In this document: piece after piece, positions 5,901 through 7,637 of the stretch
Position numbering within the stretch: the stretch's first letter is position 1
How the letters are laid out: each line of letters starts with the position of its first letter
NCBI GenBank assembly: GCA_003228495.1
Contig: QIDY01000068.1
Location: forward strand, 1 to 7,637
Length of the DNA stretch: 7,637 bases
Source: Nitrospirota bacterium
GTDB taxonomy: Bacteria > Nitrospirota > Nitrospiria > Nitrospirales > UBA8639
Direction of reading: 5' to 3'
Made by a program: the position numbers and the translations under genes
Notes under the pieces: generated by a model
What the model saw: the letters and a program-made list of their open reading frames with translations, nothing else
What the model was told of the DNA's origin: nothing
Database searches by the model: none

Positions 5901-7391
5901 TCACCTGGTTAAAGAATCCTCGACATCTGGGGATGTCGCCTCAATCAAACTACCCAAATAAGGATAGCGTTTGAGCATTTGTTGTTTCATTTCCCAGGCT
6001 ACAGTCCGATACGACCAATGTCCTTTTACACCGGACCGCAATTTGGAAATATATTCCACCTCGGCAAAATCCATTTTAAACAGACACCGCACCCGAAACC
6101 CAAAAGGAATGGCATACAACGCCGCTTCCTGATTATTTGTACGCAACCGCTCGATATCCTGCTGCACCGCATCCATGGCTTGCCGATATTCTTTCTCCAC
6201 GCCAGCCTCAGCCAAGATAGGGGGCACATCATAGCCATGTACGGTGGTGAAATTTTGTTGCACCTGCTGGCATCGCCGATGGCGATGCATATCCCGCCAT
6301 CCGCCAATATCCATCAACACATCAAAAATAAAGGCATAACCTGAACGGAATTCCTTGGCCAGATCATCATACGGTCCTCGGCTTTTGATCGCCGCGTCGA
6401 CCACAGCCTGCTTCTCTTGCTCCGACCAATCCTTCACCCATTCCAAAAGCAACCGATAGGGCGCCTGACTCACCCGATAGACCAACGTCGTCACCAGTTC
6501 GTCCAACGGGGCATGCGGTTCAAGCAAATCGACCGTCTGATCATACCCTTTCCACGATTGAGGATCATCAAGCCCGGATTTTTTCAAGATGCCCTTGACT
6601 TGTCGAATGATGTCTCGATACACCGAACTTTGATACTCATTGGAAGCCGCATAGCGCGCCAACGTGGGCGCCATCGCTTCGAGATTCTTAGACGGTTCCT
6701 CTTGCAAATCAGCCCACATACTGGATGGCTTACTGGCACAAGCTTCTTTAAGGTCCTCGCCAATGCCAAGCAATTCCGGCAATTGCGCTGAGAGCAAGCG
6801 CGTCATTTGTTTTTCCAAAGTGCGAATGCTCACGACTTGCCCCACATTCGTCTTGGCCGCCAACGGCAGTAAATAGCGAATCACATCGTAGGTACGGGCA
6901 CCTATTGCCCGGTCATAATTCGCCAGCTTCATGTCGTCCGGCTTAGGATACCGTTCAGTCAAATGCTTGCGGATCGGATCCTTCAATAGCCGGTAAATGT
7001 TATAGAGGCTTCCTAATATGCCGCGATACTCACCTTCCGTCTCGCTATTCGTAATTTCGCTAGGCACATAACACCCCGCGGCCGCAAAATTTTGATACCG
7101 ACTGGATTTGGCTTGGCCATCCCACAGCGGCTCATCTTCCAAGCGAATAGCGGCAAGCTCAGAAATATTTTCAAAGCAAATTGTCACATGGCCAAGATCG
7201 GCAATCGACCCATGCCCATAGGCAAAATAAAATTGTTCCCAGAATTTTTCCGAGGAATGAGCATGCACCCATTTCAAACTCTCTTCAATCGAATCCGGCG
7301 ACCGACTGTATCGCGCCAGAGCATAAGCGGACTTCTCGGGCGGCATCGGCGCCAGCGCAATCACTTTTCGATCTCGTCGTTCGTCACCCAT
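5901..7391 (-). CDS. Two-domain ThyX-family (FAD-dependent thymidylate synthase-like) protein
   Basis: True ThyX makes dTMP from dUMP using methylene-tetrahydrofolate and reduced FAD, is about 220-250 residues long and forms tetramers. This protein has 496 residues and looks like two ThyX units in tandem. Unit one has YGHGSIADLGHVTICFE at 58-74, QAKSSRYQNF at 93-102 and YLLPLAAKTNVGQVVSIRTLE at 173-193. Unit two has GYAFIFDVLMDIGGWRD at 351-367, the RHR triplet at 370-372, YAIPFGFRVRCLFKM at 426-440 and ISKLRSGVKGHWSYR at 448-462. The ThyX signature (RHR, then Ser and S-x-R) is not complete in either unit. Long proteins like this are usually annotated as ThyX, but activity is uncertain, so I give no symbol. 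I chose the second in-frame ATG (7391), which has GGAAG 9 bases upstream; the ATG at 7400 abuts that site. The TPR gene follows after 27 bp. Confidence 0.85.
   Translation of the reverse strand: MGDERRDRKVIALAPMPPEKSAYALARYSRSPDSIEESLKWVHAHSSEKFWEQFYFAYGHGSIADLGHVTICFENISELAAIRLEDEPLWDGQAKSSRYQNFAAAGCYVPSEITNSETEGEYRGILGSLYNIYRLLKDPIRKHLTERYPKPDDMKLANYDRAIGARTYDVIRYLLPLAAKTNVGQVVSIRTLEKQMTRLLSAQLPELLGIGEDLKEACASKPSSMWADLQEEPSKNLEAMAPTLARYAASNEYQSSVYRDIIRQVKGILKKSGLDDPQSWKGYDQTVDLLEPHAPLDELVTTLVYRVSQAPYRLLLEWVKDWSEQEKQAVVDAAIKSRGPYDDLAKEFRSGYAFIFDVLMDIGGWRDMHRHRRCQQVQQNFTTVHGYDVPPILAEAGVEKEYRQAMDAVQQDIERLRTNNQEAALYAIPFGFRVRCLFKMDFAEVEYISKLRSGVKGHWSYRTVAWEMKQQMLKRYPYLGSLIEATSPDVEDSLTR
6270..6288. 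repeat. 8-bp inverted repeat, 3-bp loop, at the RHR codons of the ThyX-family gene
   Basis: GCATCGCC and GGCGATGC flank a 3-base loop, forming a GC-rich perfect hairpin in DNA or mRNA. It covers the codons for HRHRRC, including the RHR triplet at residues 370-372. The repeated Arg/His codons account for much of the symmetry, so a regulatory role need not be assumed. Confidence 0.55.
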
Positions 7392-7400
7392 AAGACACAT

Positions 7401-7405
7401 CTTCC
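7401..7405 (-). promoter_or_regulatory. Ribosome binding site fixing the ThyX-family gene start
   Basis: GGAAG on the minus strand directly touches the upstream ATG at 7400, too close to serve it. It is 9 bases from the next in-frame ATG at 7391, a normal distance. This favours the start that gives MGDERRD as the N-terminus. Confidence 0.5.
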
Positions 7406-7432
7406 AAAATAAGGAGTAGAAAGAAGGCTTGC

Positions 7433-7462
7433 ACTATAGTCAGAGGAAGGCGTACATCTCAA
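7433..7462 (-). promoter_or_regulatory. Likely sigma-70-type promoter of the ThyX-family gene and TPR gene
   Basis: On the minus strand TTGAGA (7457-7462; 5 of 6 consensus bases) is followed after 18 bases by TATAGT (7433-7438; 5 of 6). Transcription would start near 7426, giving a leader of roughly 35 bases to the ATG at 7391. Position and match quality make this the best promoter candidate in the window. Confidence 0.55.
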
Positions 7463-7501
7463 GTTCCATTTCTCGTCAACCGATTGCATCTTCAAAAACT
7501 C

Positions 7502-7530
7502 TTGAAACTAGAAGGTTCCTTGACTACACT
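7502..7530 (+). promoter_or_regulatory. Possible promoter of the transporter gene
   Basis: TTGAAA (7502-7507; 5 of 6) is followed after 17 bases by TACACT (7525-7530; 4 of 6). The leader to the ATG at 7567 would be about 30 bases. It is divergent from and does not overlap the thyX-side promoter candidate. Confidence 0.4.
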
Positions 7531-7566
7531 CTCCCGTCTCCTGCTGAATTTTCATCATAACATCCT

Positions 7567-7637
7567 ATGAACATTTCTGATCGTCAATCCATGCATGGCC
7601 AATGGTCCTCCCGCTGGACCTTTATCCTCGCAGCCAC
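7567..7637 (+). CDS. Sodium-dependent transporter (neurotransmitter:sodium symporter family), N-terminus only
   Basis: Only 23 codons are present before the right edge. They read MNISDRQSMHGQWSSRWTFI and continue LAA. The W-x-SR-W/L-x-FILAA pattern is the start of the first membrane helix in the neurotransmitter:sodium symporter (SNF) family, where the usual form is close to WGSRLGFILAAAG. Such proteins sit in the inner membrane and use the sodium gradient to import amino acids or related compounds. An in-frame stop lies three codons upstream of the ATG at 7567. A second ATG at 7591 is also possible; neither has a clear Shine-Dalgarno site. The gene is divergent from the ThyX-family gene. The family call rests on a short motif, and the substrate cannot be inferred. 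Confidence 0.6.
   Translation, partial: MNISDRQSMHGQWSSRWTFILAA

Noticed and set aside
7520..7560. Second -35-like TTGACT at 7520-7525 before the transporter gene
   Set aside because: No acceptable -10 hexamer lies 16-18 bases downstream.
1..7637. Search for CRISPR arrays, tRNAs, rRNA, insertion sequences or defence genes
   Set aside because: No regularly spaced repeats, tRNA-like sequences, transposase motifs or terminal inverted repeats were seen. The content is core metabolism and replication.

Overview
This window looks like a chromosomal stretch from a free-living bacterium with near-even base composition. The style of several proteins (a long two-domain ThyX-family protein, a HisS-like HisZ, a TPR protein) would suit the Nitrospirota or a related deep-branching lineage. 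I cannot confirm this from the sequence, and the taxonomic guess is weak.

Layout. Most genes lie on the minus strand. The block from 4369 down to 1 reads serC, serA, hisZ, dnaB in transcription order. SerC and SerA catalyse consecutive reactions of the phosphorylated serine pathway. HisZ is the HisRS-like partner of the first histidine-biosynthesis enzyme. dnaB (replicative helicase) starts inside the end of hisZ and runs off the left edge. Gaps are 51 bp (serC-serA) and 71 bp (serA-hisZ), and hisZ and dnaB overlap by 14 bp, so one transcription unit is plausible.

A second minus-strand unit lies at 7391-4877: a two-domain ThyX-family protein followed 27 bp later by a TPR-repeat protein. The TPR reading frame is broken near position 5025; its last repeat continues in another frame to 4877. 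A small plus-strand gene of unknown function (4536-4868) lies between the two units. It is divergent from serC and convergent with the TPR gene, and its promoter-like sequence is so close to the start that its mRNA may be almost leaderless.

At the right edge (7567 onward) the first 23 codons of a probable sodium-dependent neurotransmitter-symporter-family transporter begin on the plus strand, divergent from thyX. The 175-bp region between them holds one promoter-like element per direction. I see no RNA genes, mobile elements, CRISPR arrays or convincing rho-independent terminators.

Most of the window is housekeeping. The items most worth a second look are the ThyX-family protein, whose signature motif is split between two domain copies, the broken TPR gene beside a perfect palindrome, the unknown small gene, and the hisZ-dnaB overlap.
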